A stretch of 64,000 bases of DNA from SZUA-36 sp963749115 (GCA_963749115.1 CAVVLP010000004.1:186001-250000); one strand, 5' to 3'. Counted from the stretch's first letter, positions 39,956-50,258 are shown. Notes: generated by a model from the sequence alone, not told the origin. Numbers and translations: made by a program.

Positions 39956-40133
39956 ATATACAATCAGTAACAGGCTGCGGACAAGTAAACCGCACGATTG
40001 AAGCTAATATTGAAATCATAATCCGGTCAAACCAGCTCCGAACCTTGAGAAAAGTGGCGCAAAGGTTATCACATCAGCGACAATACGCTGCGGATCATTT
40101 TCGATCCCATAAACTTTACGGTCAACAGGTGCT

Positions 40134-41184
40134 ATGAAGCAATATCAGGTCAAGAATATCAACAGCGGTGTCATTTTCACCGTCAATGAGGGCGAATCAG
40201 TTCTGACTGCAGCACTGCGCCAGGGTGTGATGTTGCCCTATAGCTGCAAAAACGGTACCTGCGGAAGTTGCAAAGGCCAGTTGGAATCGGGTGAAGTGCA
40301 CTACCCTTTCCATCCACCGTTGGCGCTGAGCCGTGAAGAAATTGGCGAGGGCCAGTGCCCTGTTGTGCCAGGCGGAGCCGACCGGGAACCTCGTTATTCG
40401 TGCCCGGGAGATCGAGGCCGTTCGCGATATCCATATCCGCAAAATGCCGGCTCGCGTTACCGAAAAGACACTGCTGTCACCTGATGTCATGCGTATTAAA
40501 CTAAAGCTACCCAACGCCCAGCGACTGCAGTTCCTGGCCGGGCAGTACCTGGAAATACTGTTAGCTGAAGGCAAACGTCGCGCGTTTTCCATTGCCAGTC
40601 CTCCGCAATCCGAAGACGAAATTGAGCTGCATATCCGCCACGTCGACGGTGGCGGTTTCACCGGTTGGGTTTTTGACGAATTGAAGGAGCGCGACATACT
40701 GCGACTCGAAGCACCGCTGGGCACCTTTTTTGTCCGCAATGACAAAATTGAGCGCCCGATGATAATGATGGGTGGCGGCACCGGTTTTGCACCGTTGAAG
40801 TCCATGCTTGAGGACCTGCTGGCCCACCATGACAAACGCCCATTGCACCTGTTCTGGGGAGCAGGCAACCGTGCAGACCTCTATATGCACGAACAGATGA
40901 AACAATGGGCGGCACAAAATGAACATATCCAATACTCCACCGCCTTGTTGGAACCCGGGGATGCAGCAGCCACGGACAGCTATAACGGCTTTGTCCACCA
41001 GGCGGTATTGCAACAGTATGCAGATCTTTCCAATTTCGATATCTACATGAGCGGCCCGCCGGCAATGATCGATGCAAGCCGCAGTGCCTTCCTTGAAAAC
41101 GGTGCAGAAAAACGGCGAATATTTTTTGATTCGTTTGAATTCGGGCTGGATGTGCCCATCAGGGTATTGGCCAAATCACACTAG
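40134..41184 (+). CDS. Ferredoxin-NAD(P)H reductase, 2Fe-2S and FAD type (CDP-glucoseen reductase-like), frameshifted
   Basis: The N-terminal plant-type ferredoxin domain has LPYSCKNGTCGSCKGQL and ALLCQAEPTG, giving the four cluster cysteines. The FAD/NAD part has GQYLEILL, RAFSIASPP, PMIMMGGGTGFAP and IYMSGPPAMI. The frame breaks near 40355; removing one T restores EGQALLCQAE. Joined length is about 349 residues. The layout matches the reductases often annotated AscD/CDP-6-deoxy-glucoseen reductase and can serve as a general flavin or oxygenase reductase. The physiological partner is unknown. Confidence 0.82.
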
Positions 41185-41205
41185 TGTGGTGCCCGGAAAT
41201 TCCGA

Positions 41206-41796
41206 CTATAGCGACAACAGGTCAAACTCTCCCAGGTTCATCAGAAACTTTTGTGCGGCGAAATTGACACCGGGTTTGTCCTTGGCCTCAGACAGGTTGC
41301 GCACACTATCGGCTATGGCCAGCCACCAGCGCATATGATCGGCACTTAGCTGGGCGGCCACGGGAATGAGGTCGTGCATCGTGTTGATATTTCTCGCTGC
41401 AGCCTCCTTGAGATTGAGCAGATCCCTGACATCCAGTTCGCTTTTATGCAACTTCACAAACAGGGCCTTTACCATCTTTGGATCCTGGTCCAATGACTGG
41501 GAGCTCGCTGGTTCTGCATTGTCCTCGAGCAGCGCAATATCCATATGGCTCAAGATTTCACGCAAGGCTCCGCGCAGGCTCAGACGCAGTTCATTTTTTC
41601 GATCCCTTTCCAGTCGAAGCTGAATCAGGGAAAATAAACCAACCAGGAAAAAACCTTCGAGGCAGAAACCGATCAATTCCGGCAACAGGTTGTTTTGGAA
41701 TGCGCCTTCATTGCCCCACTGAAGGAAAAAGAACAGCAGCAAGGATCCTCCAATACCAAACAGGATAAGCGGTGCCAACAACAACAACCGCTTCAA
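41206..41796 (-). CDS. Membrane protein of unknown function
   Basis: 196 residues. Two membrane segments occupy about residues 4-25 (LLLLAPLILFGIGGSLLLFF) and 38-60 (LIGFCLEGFFLVGLFSLI). The rest is a charged helical cytoplasmic domain (LSLRGALREILSHMD). I do not recognise a family. It is adjacent to the next unknown gene with only one base between them, so the two are likely cotranscribed. Confidence 0.7.
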   Translation of the reverse strand: MKRLLLLAPLILFGIGGSLLLFFFLQWGNEGAFQNNLLPELIGFCLEGFFLVGLFSLIQLRLERDRKNELRLSLRGALREILSHMDIALLEDNAEPASSQSLDQDPKMVKALFVKLHKSELDVRDLLNLKEAAARNINTMHDLIPVAAQLSADHMRWWLAIADSVRNLSEAKDKPGVNFAAQKFLMNLGEFDLLSL

Positions 41797-41797
41797 C

Positions 41798-42343
41798 TTA
41801 AATATCCTCTTCGGGCAACGCCAGGGCCTGAACCACGGCAGCTATCTTGCGGGCCTCGGCCTGGGTCATATCCAGTGGAACGTTCTGCAGGTAAACAACC
41901 AGGTCTTCGCGTATCGGTACCGGAAAAATATCGTGGGGACTACGTGGCGGGTTGAGCGCCAACTCCTCGCGGGCCTGGGCCTGGCCTGGTGTATCACGTG
42001 CGGCAACCAGCACCGCTTCCGGTTTTTCACCTTCCACCGACTGGAACCCGGCGGGATCAGTGGTCCAGGATATAAAATCTTTCAGCGCACTACAGAGCCG
42101 TTCGTTATAGACCTGTATATTTTCCGGACGGATCGTTGAACCCTGAAGCTTATGAAACCGTGAACATAACTCATCCACGTCCAACTGACGCAGGTCGGCA
42201 CGCTCGTGCGGTTTTAGCTGTATCAGCAGATGTTCCGCTGCAAGTTTGCGCGACCGTGCTGTTGCCGGGTTGGTCAATCCGGTAACAGCACCCTGCCTCA
42301 GAAACTTGAGGAATGCTGTTTGTGAGTAGTCTTTGTCAGTCAT
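41798..42343 (-). CDS. Unknown protein, pair with the membrane gene
   Basis: 181 residues, MTDKDYSQTAFLKFLRQG, with no signal peptide or membrane segment. It is mostly helical and polar, with HERADLRQLDVDELCSRF and SPHDIFPVPIREDLVVYL. No family is recognised. It lies between hemY and the unknown membrane gene, read in the same direction. Confidence 0.65.
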   Translation of the reverse strand: MTDKDYSQTAFLKFLRQGAVTGLTNPATARSRKLAAEHLLIQLKPHERADLRQLDVDELCSRFHKLQGSTIRPENIQVYNERLCSALKDFISWTTDPAGFQSVEGEKPEAVLVAARDTPGQAQAREELALNPPRSPHDIFPVPIREDLVVYLQNVPLDMTQAEARKIAAVVQALALPEEDI

Positions 42344-42413
42344 TTATAACTCACCCCCCTGGCTCCAGCTTAATCCAACAGGCCAAAACCGGTTGTTACT
42401 GCGGGTAAATCCG

Positions 42414-43622
42414 CTATGGTGCAGACAGTCGTGCTGCCCCGGTTGGAAGTGGTTTTGGCGTCTGACCCTGGTTCATACGCAACGCATTTCGAAAACAGGC
42501 CATCGCGGGTTCGAGTTCACCCTGGCGCTCAAGCAGTTGACCAAAAGCGTCATAACCAAGACTGCTCGGCTCCAGTTCGAGACTCTTGACCATGTGTTCG
42601 CGTGCCTTGCCCCACAAGGACTCGCCGGCACACAGACGGCCCACCGCCAGGTGCAGACCGGCGTCTCCGGGATGTTGCTGTAACCATTTCTCACATTGCT
42701 TGAGGCGTTTTATCCTGTCATCAGCAGTTGGATCGCCATAACGCAATACCAGCGATGGATTCCACTCGTTCTTCAAACTTGCACTGATAACCGGTCCGGC
42801 GAGATCGGTTCGTCCCAGTTTCGCAGCGCTGACGGCAAACGCATCAACAACGGCTGCATGCTGACGCATGGTACGTGGCAGCTTCTTCCAGGCAGACTGC
42901 AAATCTTCAACTTTTGAAACCGAACGCAATTTGTTAACCGCGACCTCCTCCTCCAATTGATGTGATTGCTCATCGTCCAGGACACCGGCTTTGCGCAGGG
43001 CTGGTATCATCGCCTGTAACTCATCCCATTCACCCAGTTCCCGGTAGCAACGTGACAATAACTCCAGTACCTGCGGGTGCTTGCGGCGACGTTTGTAGAG
43101 ATCCTGCAATATCGGTAGCGCTGCGGCACGACTGCCGTTGGCCAGCAACATACGTGCCCGTGTCAGCTCAACCAGGAAACGTTTTTTGGAGCCGCCACTG
43201 TCAGCCTGCTCAAGATAATATTCCCGGCGGTCATGGGCGTCCTGGCCATCTGCCGCCTGCGCTGCCGCGAGGTAGTGTGCGGTGGTCCTGCCCTGTTTGC
43301 TGGCGGAGTGCTCCAGGGCCTTTTCAGCCGCCTTCCAATCGCCTTCGGTCAGTGCAAGCAAACCTTTCTCAAGTTGTTTGAATGCCCGTCGTTCATTAAT
43401 TTTGCGGGCGGTTTCAACCGGCATACGCCAGAACCAGAGGGCTATTTGCACCGCGAACCATAAAATGAGGAAGACCAGGGCCATTACCAGGACACTGGTT
43501 TCAATGGTCCAGTCACCAAAATTGATCAGCACATGACCCGGGTCGGATTTGAAATAGGGTGCCAATGCGCTCGCCAGCAGCAACAGTGCCAATATCAGCA
43601 ACAGGTAAAAGCTGCGTTTCAT
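42414..43622 (-). CDS. hemY: HemY-like protoheme biogenesis protein
   Basis: 402 residues. Two N-terminal membrane segments (LLLILALLLLASALAPYF and VLVMALVFLILWFAVQIALW) are followed by TPR-like repeats with ALEHSASKQGRTTAHYL and SLGYDAFGQLLERQG. This is the HemY family of gammaproteobacteria, encoded after hemX. It overlaps hemX by 4 bases. Its exact role in late heme synthesis is unsettled. Confidence 0.9.
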   Translation of the reverse strand: MKRSFYLLLILALLLLASALAPYFKSDPGHVLINFGDWTIETSVLVMALVFLILWFAVQIALWFWRMPVETARKINERRAFKQLEKGLLALTEGDWKAAEKALEHSASKQGRTTAHYLAAAQAADGQDAHDRREYYLEQADSGGSKKRFLVELTRARMLLANGSRAAALPILQDLYKRRRKHPQVLELLSRCYRELGEWDELQAMIPALRKAGVLDDEQSHQLEEEVAVNKLRSVSKVEDLQSAWKKLPRTMRQHAAVVDAFAVSAAKLGRTDLAGPVISASLKNEWNPSLVLRYGDPTADDRIKRLKQCEKWLQQHPGDAGLHLAVGRLCAGESLWGKAREHMVKSLELEPSSLGYDAFGQLLERQGELEPAMACFRNALRMNQGQTPKPLPTGAARLSAP

Positions 43623-44821
43623 TGTTCGGGTTCCACGTTTTCAACCGGTGTAGCGGACTGCAACAATCTGCGGCTATCGCGCAACTGGCGCAACTGTGTC
43701 CAGGGTGCGCTGATATCGGGCATTTCAGGCGCGATATTTACCTGCTTCAATGACGCAACACCGAGTAGCAATGCCTCTACTTCGGATGAGCCAGTCTGGA
43801 AAAATTGTTCCACGGTGGCGCTAACCCTGTCCAGTGAACTGATATAAACACCGCTATCATTGCGCATCAGGGCCAGGCGCGCTGACTCAAATTGCAACCA
43901 CAGACCCTGCCGCAGGTAATCCTTGTCATCGAGACTCAGCAGCGACTGATCTTCGGGAACACGGCGTCTGACCGTTACCAGTGAAGATAATGTATGTTTA
44001 AAACTCTGCCACCAGCCTGCATCTTCCGGTAATTCAGGTTCCGGTTTCGCCTTGACCTCACCGCGGAATGGCAGGCCGGAAGCCTTTGATTGTAAATCAG
44101 TAATCCGGGCTGTCAGTTGCACCCGATCAATGTCGGGTATCATCGCCAGTGCCTGACGTGCCGTGGCAATGCGTTGACGTACGCTTAGAAACATCGGGTC
44201 GTTCAGTGCCTCAATCTGGACATCGGCAGCCTGTAAAGCAAGATCGGCAGAAACGGGGTCAGCAAACAACTGTAATCGCTCACTGGCAGCCCGTAACAGA
44301 AAATCGATTTCTGCGATATCCAATGCTGCGCTGCTGATCTGGGAAGCGGCAGCGACACTCACAAGACCTGACTCGGTTGCAGAAAGCCGCTGTTCAAGTG
44401 AACGCACACTACCCTGCATGGCACTGATTGAAGACTGATCCTCACCCGTCTGGCCCTGCAAACCAGCCAGTTGCATTTCAACGGCCTTGAGTCGTTCGTT
44501 ACGGCGGGATAATTCATCTGCATTTACGGGGGATTGCGCAGTGCCAAGTTGATTCTCAACAGATTCAACGGACCTGGCAAGTTGCTGTTGGCTATTTTGC
44601 AATTGCGTTATTGCTTCTTTTTGCGTGGCCTCATTCGGGTCGACGAGACGTGTCTGCCACCACTGCCAACCGGAAGCACTGACGGCAGCCATGGCCACCA
44701 ACAATGCCAATATTGCAATAGCCGTGCCGGACGACGCGGGTTTTTTCTCTTGCAGCAACCTGTCCATCTCAGGATCACTTGTCAAGTCATCTTTCTCTGG
44801 GTTCAATTGTTCTGTTTCCAT
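43619..44821 (-). CDS. hemX: HemX-family membrane protein
   Basis: 400 residues. A single membrane segment lies at about residues 33-52 (TAIAILALLVAMAAVSASGW), followed by a coiled coil and a periplasmic domain with VSADLALQAADVQIEAL and LWLQFESARLALMRND. The family is often labelled uroporphyrinogen-III C-methyltransferase, although it lacks the methyltransferase fold. Position between hemD and hemY is standard. Confidence 0.9.
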   Translation of the reverse strand: METEQLNPEKDDLTSDPEMDRLLQEKKPASSGTAIAILALLVAMAAVSASGWQWWQTRLVDPNEATQKEAITQLQNSQQQLARSVESVENQLGTAQSPVNADELSRRNERLKAVEMQLAGLQGQTGEDQSSISAMQGSVRSLEQRLSATESGLVSVAAASQISSAALDIAEIDFLLRAASERLQLFADPVSADLALQAADVQIEALNDPMFLSVRQRIATARQALAMIPDIDRVQLTARITDLQSKASGLPFRGEVKAKPEPELPEDAGWWQSFKHTLSSLVTVRRRVPEDQSLLSLDDKDYLRQGLWLQFESARLALMRNDSGVYISSLDRVSATVEQFFQTGSSEVEALLLGVASLKQVNIAPEMPDISAPWTQLRQLRDSRRLLQSATPVENVEPEQ

Positions 44822-44913
44822 CCTGAGGCCTGTAGGTACTTGCCAGTTCGATTTCTGTTGATGCTAACCAAATCCGCACAATTTGGCACCTTTTAAAAAA
44901 ATGAGCGCCGGAC

Positions 44914-45669
44914 TTAGCCGGAATTTTGCTGCCCCGTCAAACGCAATACTGACTTTAGCAGGTCGGGGTTTCCCGGACCATCTGCGAGTTCAACACTGCC
45001 TGCACCCAGTTGCGTTAAATAATGCTGGATGCGAGAAGAGATCACCAGTGCCGGTGAATTCAGTATTTTACCCCACACATCCGGGGGTAAGTACTCTTTA
45101 GCGAGCTTTAGCGCTGAAATACTGGTCCAGATGCTGATCAGATTTCCAGCATTGCGCAAATACTCAACCTGGCCGGAATCCGGTTGCAACGGCACCCGTT
45201 CATAGACCAACGCCTTGACAGTCCGCCAGCCCATTTCATCCAGACCCTCTGCAAGGGTCTCCCGACCGCCGGGTGCACAATAAATCACGGCAACACCCGG
45301 GTTGTCAGCCAAGCCCGGTATTTGCAGGAGGTCTTCACTGGTAAACCCGGAGCAGGACTGCAAATGTACCGGGTAGCCGAACGACTCCAGGCTGGCGCGC
45401 GTGGCTGATCCAACAACGGCGAGCTCCAGGCCATCCAATTGATCATGCGCGGGAATGTACGGTAGTCCGAATTGAACGGCACGCGGACTGGTGAAAACAA
45501 CCAGCTTCCGCCGTCTCTTTTCAGACCAGACCGAACTGATATCAACTGCCGGTTTACGGGCTGCAAATGTATACAAAGGCATGACAATGGGAAACAAGCC
45601 GAGCGCATCAAGCTGCCTGGCCAACTGCTCTGATGACTCCAAGGGGCGTGTGACAAGAACGTGTGTCAT
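44914..45669 (-). CDS. hemD: Uroporphyrinogen-III synthase
   Basis: 251 residues. The start HVLVTRPLESSEQLARQL is typical of HemD, and VVFTSPRAVQFGL and FTSEDLL-type motifs follow. The enzyme closes and inverts ring D of hydroxymethylbilane to uroporphyrinogen III. It is read after hemC and followed by hemX. Confidence 0.9.
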   Translation of the reverse strand: MTHVLVTRPLESSEQLARQLDALGLFPIVMPLYTFAARKPAVDISSVWSEKRRRKLVVFTSPRAVQFGLPYIPAHDQLDGLELAVVGSATRASLESFGYPVHLQSCSGFTSEDLLQIPGLADNPGVAVIYCAPGGRETLAEGLDEMGWRTVKALVYERVPLQPDSGQVEYLRNAGNLISIWTSISALKLAKEYLPPDVWGKILNSPALVISSRIQHYLTQLGAGSVELADGPGNPDLLKSVLRLTGQQNSG

Positions 45670-45697
45670 TGATGCCCGCCGTCAGACCTGGCCCATC

Positions 45698-46615
45698 CTA
45701 CAAACCCGCCATGATTTTTCCGGCCCCGTTTTTCAGGAGATCGGCAGCAACCCGTTCTCCCAGGGCAACTGCATCCGAAGCCGGCGCTTCACCTGCCGCC
45801 CGGATGGATTCCTTGCCATCCGTGGTGCTGACCACCGATCTCAAGCGAACGATGCCACCTTCCAGAACCGCGTGAACCGCCAAAGGCACCTGGCAGGTGG
45901 CCTCCAGAACCCGTGCCACGGCCCTTTCGGCACTGGCCACGACCATCGTGTCAGAATCTGCCAAAGGTTCAATTAAAGAGCGCGTGTAGGAATCGTCCTG
46001 CCGGCATTGCAGACCGATGATCCCCTGGGTTGAAGCGGGTAACCATCCGGGTGACTGGAGTGTTTCAGTGATTCGGTCACCCAGTCCGAGACGTTGTAGA
46101 CCGGCGCAGGCCAGGATGATCGCATCATACTGACCCTCGTCCAGTTTTCTCAGGCGGGTGTCCACATTACCACGCAGATCAGCGACTTCCAGGTCAGGAC
46201 GCAATGCCAATAGCTGTGACTTGCGACGCAGGCTTGAGGTGCCAATGCGACTGCCGGCGGGAAGATCAGCCAGCAACTGGCCATCGCGGCTTACCAGTGC
46301 ATCATACGGGTTGGCCCTTGGCAAGACCGCGTCAAGCACCAGGCCATCCGCCATGCTTGCTGGTACATCCTTCATCGAATGTACGGCCAGATCGGCTTCC
46401 CCATCCAGCATCGCGCGTTCCAGCTCTTTCAGAAACAACCCTTTACCACCAATCTCTGCCAGCGGCCGGTCAAGGATACGGTCACCCTCGGTGACAATTT
46501 TCACCAGTTCAATTTCAATACCCGGATGCGCGTCAAGTAACAAGTCCTGCACATGGTTTGCCTGCCACAAGGCCAGTGCACTCTTGCGTGTTGCGATTCT
46601 GAGTGGTTTATTCAT
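45698..46615 (-). CDS. hemC: Porphobilinogen deaminase
   Basis: 305 residues with RIATRKSALALWQA, VKIVTEGDR, GLFLKELERAML, HSMKDVPA and GTSSLRRKSQLLALRPDL. The dipyrromethane cofactor cysteine is probably in LEATCQVPLAV. It polymerises four porphobilinogens to hydroxymethylbilane. Its start overlaps the stop of algR by 4 bases, an arrangement seen in Pseudomonas and relatives. Confidence 0.96.
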   Translation of the reverse strand: MNKPLRIATRKSALALWQANHVQDLLLDAHPGIEIELVKIVTEGDRILDRPLAEIGGKGLFLKELERAMLDGEADLAVHSMKDVPASMADGLVLDAVLPRANPYDALVSRDGQLLADLPAGSRIGTSSLRRKSQLLALRPDLEVADLRGNVDTRLRKLDEGQYDAIILACAGLQRLGLGDRITETLQSPGWLPASTQGIIGLQCRQDDSYTRSLIEPLADSDTMVVASAERAVARVLEATCQVPLAVHAVLEGGIVRLRSVVSTTDGKESIRAAGEAPASDAVALGERVAADLLKNGAGKIMAGL

Positions 46616-47328
46616 GTTAATTCCCGAATGAGTTTTCTTATGGCAGGGAGATTACGACGGCTCACCTGTGGACGGTCCTCGCAACCATCCAGCTGTAGGA
46701 AATGGCGACCACCGCGGGTTTTTTCCAGTCCCCGGATACGTTTCTTTATAACCAGCGCTCCGCGATGCACACGCACCAGGATATCTGCGTGCTCGTTTTC
46801 CAGGTCCAACAAGGATTGATTGATGACCATCTTGCCACCCTGGTACACAGCCATGGTGTACTTGTCCTCGGAACTCAGGTAAATAACCTCGGCCATCGGT
46901 AACAGCCTGACTTTGCCGCCCAATGTAGAGCGGAGAAAAGAACCATCCGCGTCGCTGTCCGACCTCGCGAGAAAACGCCTGGCCTTATCCAGTGCAAGCA
47001 CAAGCCGTTCCGCACGAACGGGTTTTACCAGGTAGTCTACTGCGTCACATTCAAAGGCATCCACGGCCTGATCCGACCAGGCTGTGCAAAATATGATGGC
47101 CGGTGCTGAACCCTGCTTTTGTAGCATCTTCGCCAGCTCCATTCCACTCAGTCCGGGCATCGAGATATCCAGCAACAGGACATCAGGTAGCTTCAACGGG
47201 ATCAGCTTCAAGGCCTCCTGCCCGGTGGCGGCCTCACCTGTCACGTACACTTCGGGCAGCTCAGCCAGCATGCGCCGCAATCGGTTGCGGGCCGGGGCTT
47301 CGTCATCAATTATCAGTATTTTCAACAT
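46612..47328 (-). CDS. algR: LytTR response regulator (AlgR-like)
   Basis: 238 residues. The receiver domain has LIIDDEAPARNRLRRML and the phosphoacceptor Asp in DVLLLDISMPG, and the C-terminal LytTR domain has MAEVIYLSSEDKYTMAVY and VHRGALVIKKRI. It is the partner of the AlgZ-like sensor just upstream, with overlapping ends. In Pseudomonas AlgR controls alginate, pili and virulence; here the targets are unknown. Confidence 0.93.
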   Translation of the reverse strand: MLKILIIDDEAPARNRLRRMLAELPEVYVTGEAATGQEALKLIPLKLPDVLLLDISMPGLSGMELAKMLQKQGSAPAIIFCTAWSDQAVDAFECDAVDYLVKPVRAERLVLALDKARRFLARSDSDADGSFLRSTLGGKVRLLPMAEVIYLSSEDKYTMAVYQGGKMVINQSLLDLENEHADILVRVHRGALVIKKRIRGLEKTRGGRHFLQLDGCEDRPQVSRRNLPAIRKLIRELT

Positions 47329-48377
47329 ACGGCAAACTTAAAACGGCAAAAAACTGTTCTTCATTCTGATGGGTGATCAGGCTGGCGGCTGGCCCGAAAG
47401 CCAATTCCATTCGTTCGCGAATGTTTGCCAGGGCCATGCCATGCCCCCTGCTATCACTCTCATCCGGCCCCAGGGGGTTGGAGATGGTAATTACAATATT
47501 ATCTTTTTCTGCCCGCCCGTAAACCTTTAACTCGCCGCCATCAGCGCGGGGCTGGATACCATGGGCGACGGCATTTTCAAGCAGCGGCTGGAGGGTCAAC
47601 GGCAATATCGAAGCACCATCCGGTAGTTCACTCACCCGCCATTCGACACGAAGCCGGTCACCCAGCCTGCGTTGCTTCCATCTGCAGGTATCTCCTGGCC
47701 AGGTCCAACTCTTCCGAAAGGCTGATCAGGCTATCAGCCCGACGCATACTTCCGCGAAATAAATCTGCCAGGTCTTCAATGGCTCGCTCGGCGCTAAGCG
47801 GTTCTTCGGGTATCAGGCTGGCTATTGTATTAAGACTATTGAACAGGAAATGCGGCCTGATCCTGGCCTGCAGAGCCTGCACCCGCGCTTCTGACTGGGC
47901 CAGCACCTGTGCCCGCCACTGGGCACGTATGAACAGATAACGCAATAGAGCAACGCCAACCAGCGCAACGGCCAGCACACTTTGCAGAACAAATAGTGAA
48001 AAATCCTCCCTGCCGGGCCCTGCCCCAAGTACCGTGCCGACGATACCCGCCGAATAGCTGAAGACCAGTGCAACCAGAACCGCCACAACCCAACTGCCCA
48101 GCCATGCACCACGTGCGGAAAGCCGGCCAAGCCACGCCCGGCTGATACATAAACTCAAGGCCGTTACCAGGGCCAATGCCTGTGCGTACAGTGACGCAAC
48201 ACCCAACCAGACCAGGCTGAATTCCCTCAATGTTCCGACCCCCATCAGCAGTACCGAGATCTGGGTCACGGCCATCACCGCCAGCAATAACCTCCAACGG
48301 CAAAATAAAGGTGGATAGACTCCGTGCTGTGTTGTTTCGTGCTGCTTGCTGCTCACGGTTTCCATGCGGTGATTCAT
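47306..48377 (-). CDS. algZ: AlgZ/FimS-type membrane sensor kinase, frameshifted
   Basis: I set the start at the ATG of 48377, just after the esterase stop; the open frame beyond it only reads through the esterase gene. Several membrane segments (MAVTQISVLLMGVGTL, AQALALVTALSLCI) precede the His_kinase box RIRPHFLFNSLNTIASL. The frame breaks near 47655; removing one G restores QLGDRLRVEWRV, which continues into the ATPase domain (LQPLLENAVAHG, GHGMALANIRERM). Joined length is about 357 residues. Confidence 0.88.
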
Positions 48378-48396
48378 TGAACTATAAACAGGCCAG

Positions 48397-49119
48397 TCAG
48401 CTAAAACAGCCTTGCATCCAGCGCCCGATATCCGCAATTTCTGGCTGTGATACAGAATGTGGAATGGGATAGCTATGCCATTCAACCGGCCATGATCCGG
48501 CTTGAAGCGCCGACACGACGGCCTGCCCCAGGGGAAAAGGCACCACGGGATCCTGGGTTCCATGACCGATAAATACCGGCGTCCGGGAATTGGCCTTTGA
48601 TGCCTCGCTTTGCAGTCTTTCAGGAAACAACAGATAGGCGGACAAGGCCATGATACCGGCCAGTTTCTCCGGATACCGCAGCCCAACATGCAAGGCCATT
48701 GCTCCTCCCTGGGAAAAACCCGCCAGTATTATTTTCGATGCTGGAATGCCACGAGAAATCTCAAAATCAATCAATGCACGCACCTTGCCGGCACTATGGC
48801 GGATACCCGATTCGTCCTGACCTTTGCTGGTACTGATCTCGATGATGTCATACCAGGCACGCATAACTGCTCCGCCGTTGACGGTCACCGGGCGCATCAG
48901 CGCATGTGGAAAGATAAAGCGGACCGACGTGCCGGGCGATAAGCCAAGAAACGGTACTATGGGCTCAAAATCATGACCGTCGGCACCCAGTCCATGTAAC
49001 CAGATAACTGAATATGACGGATTATCAGCCGTGGTCACTTCTACGTAATCAAGCAGTTCCCCGCTGTTCTCATTGTGTGCTGAATTGCTGTTGTCCATGG
49101 CGTATAGTGTAGCAGTCAT
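48397..49119 (-). CDS. Carboxylesterase/phospholipase (serine hydrolase)
   Basis: 240 residues with VIWLHGLGADGHDFEPIV, the nucleophile motif AGFSQGGAMALHV, Asp in HGTQDPVVPF and His in YPIPHSVSQPE. This is the EstB/acyl-protein thioesterase-like family. The start could be the ATG at 49098 (after a possible -10, TACACTAT) rather than 49119. It is divergent from lptM. Confidence 0.9.
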   Translation of the reverse strand: MTATLYAMDNSNSAHNENSGELLDYVEVTTADNPSYSVIWLHGLGADGHDFEPIVPFLGLSPGTSVRFIFPHALMRPVTVNGGAVMRAWYDIIEISTSKGQDESGIRHSAGKVRALIDFEISRGIPASKIILAGFSQGGAMALHVGLRYPEKLAGIMALSAYLLFPERLQSEASKANSRTPVFIGHGTQDPVVPFPLGQAVVSALQAGSWPVEWHSYPIPHSVSQPEIADIGRWMQGCFS

Positions 49120-49140
49120 TCAGCCTGGATTTGCGCACCG

Positions 49141-49329
49141 ATGCAAACTGTAAAAACCATCTTGATTATTTTGATATGTGCTGCCCTGCTGGGTGCCTGC
49201 GGCAACAAGGGCCCGCTATATCTACCCGATGAAAGATCGGCAGTTGAACAGGGGTCCAGCGCGGATACCGATGCGAAAGAAGAAAAACAGAAGGAAAAAA
49301 CGGAAAAGAAAGATTCAGTATCCCGTTAG
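49141..49329 (+). CDS. lptM: LptM (YifL) small lipoprotein
   Basis: 62 residues. A signal peptide ends in the lipobox LLGAC, with Cys20, then GNKGPLYLPDER, the LptM core motif (C-x-x-KGPL). LptM stabilises the LptD/E complex for lipopolysaccharide export. In many relatives lysA follows; here dapF comes next, after only about 100 bases. Confidence 0.85.
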   Translation: MQTVKTILIILICAALLGACGNKGPLYLPDERSAVEQGSSADTDAKEEKQKEKTEKKDSVSR

Positions 49330-49430
49330 TGTCTTGAGAAGGACCGGGCCATTCCCTGCGAGGCGGGCCTTGCAGCTAATACTTTCTCGTATCGCTTAAT
49401 CACTACTTAATACAGGACACTACACTGATT

Positions 49431-50258
49431 ATGCCTGTAACGTTTCACAAAATGCATGGCTTGGGTAATGACTTTATTCTGCTGGATTTACGGCAGCAGA
49501 AATTTGCCATCGATAAAGTCCTCGCAGAACAACTGTCCAACCGCCACACCGGTATTGGCTGCGATCAGATCCTGATCCTGCATCAACCACCAGATGACCG
49601 GCACCTGGCAGCATTTGAGATATGGAATGCGGATGGAAGCCGTGCCGAGCAATGCGGAAACGGTGTTCGTTGCCTGGGTCTTTATCTGCAAATGCGTGCA
49701 GAAACACCTTCAGGCCAGTTCACACTCTCCGGTCCGGCTGGCGTAGTAAAAATAGAATGCCTGGACAATTCCATGGTACGGGTGGAGATGGGAATACCGG
49801 TTTTTGATCAGCAACGCATCCCGATCTTGCTTGAACCGGTTGACGGTTGGTACCCGCTGGAAATAGACCGGCAACATTACAGCCTGGGTGCAGTCTCAAT
49901 GGGTAATCCCCACTCGCTGATGGTAGTCGATGACATCAATACGACCGATGTTGCAGGACTGGGTGCCGCTATTGGCTCTCACCCCGCCTTTCCACAGGGT
50001 TGCAACGCGGGATTCGCAAAAATTGAAGATCGTCGCAATGTCTACCTGCGAGTGTTTGAACGTGGAGCCGCCGAGACCAACGCCTGTGGTTCAGGAGCCT
50101 GCGCCGCGATAAGCATTTTGCGACGTGCGAATTTAGTCGATCAAACGGTAAACGTGACTCAGCGGGGCGGAGACCTTACAATAAAGTGGACCGGGGGTGA
50201 AGACGCCGTCATTATGACGGGGCCAGCAGCTTACGTTTTTGAAGGGATCATTGCATAA
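49431..50258 (+). CDS. dapF: Diaminopimelate epimerase
   Basis: 275 residues with FHKMHGLGNDFILLD, the first active cysteine in AEQCGNGVRC, and the second in ETNACGSGACAA. It converts LL- to meso-diaminopimelate for lysine and cell-wall synthesis. It is followed by the DUF484 gene and xerC as in most gammaproteobacteria. Confidence 0.97.
   Translation: MPVTFHKMHGLGNDFILLDLRQQKFAIDKVLAEQLSNRHTGIGCDQILILHQPPDDRHLAAFEIWNADGSRAEQCGNGVRCLGLYLQMRAETPSGQFTLSGPAGVVKIECLDNSMVRVEMGIPVFDQQRIPILLEPVDGWYPLEIDRQHYSLGAVSMGNPHSLMVVDDINTTDVAGLGAAIGSHPAFPQGCNAGFAKIEDRRNVYLRVFERGAAETNACGSGACAAISILRRANLVDQTVNVTQRGGDLTIKWTGGEDAVIMTGPAAYVFEGIIA

Noticed and set aside
48378..48689. Long N-terminal extension of the sensor kinase
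   Set aside because: It reads antisense-frame through the esterase gene, has no ribosome site, and the kinase start at 48377 fits the gene spacing.
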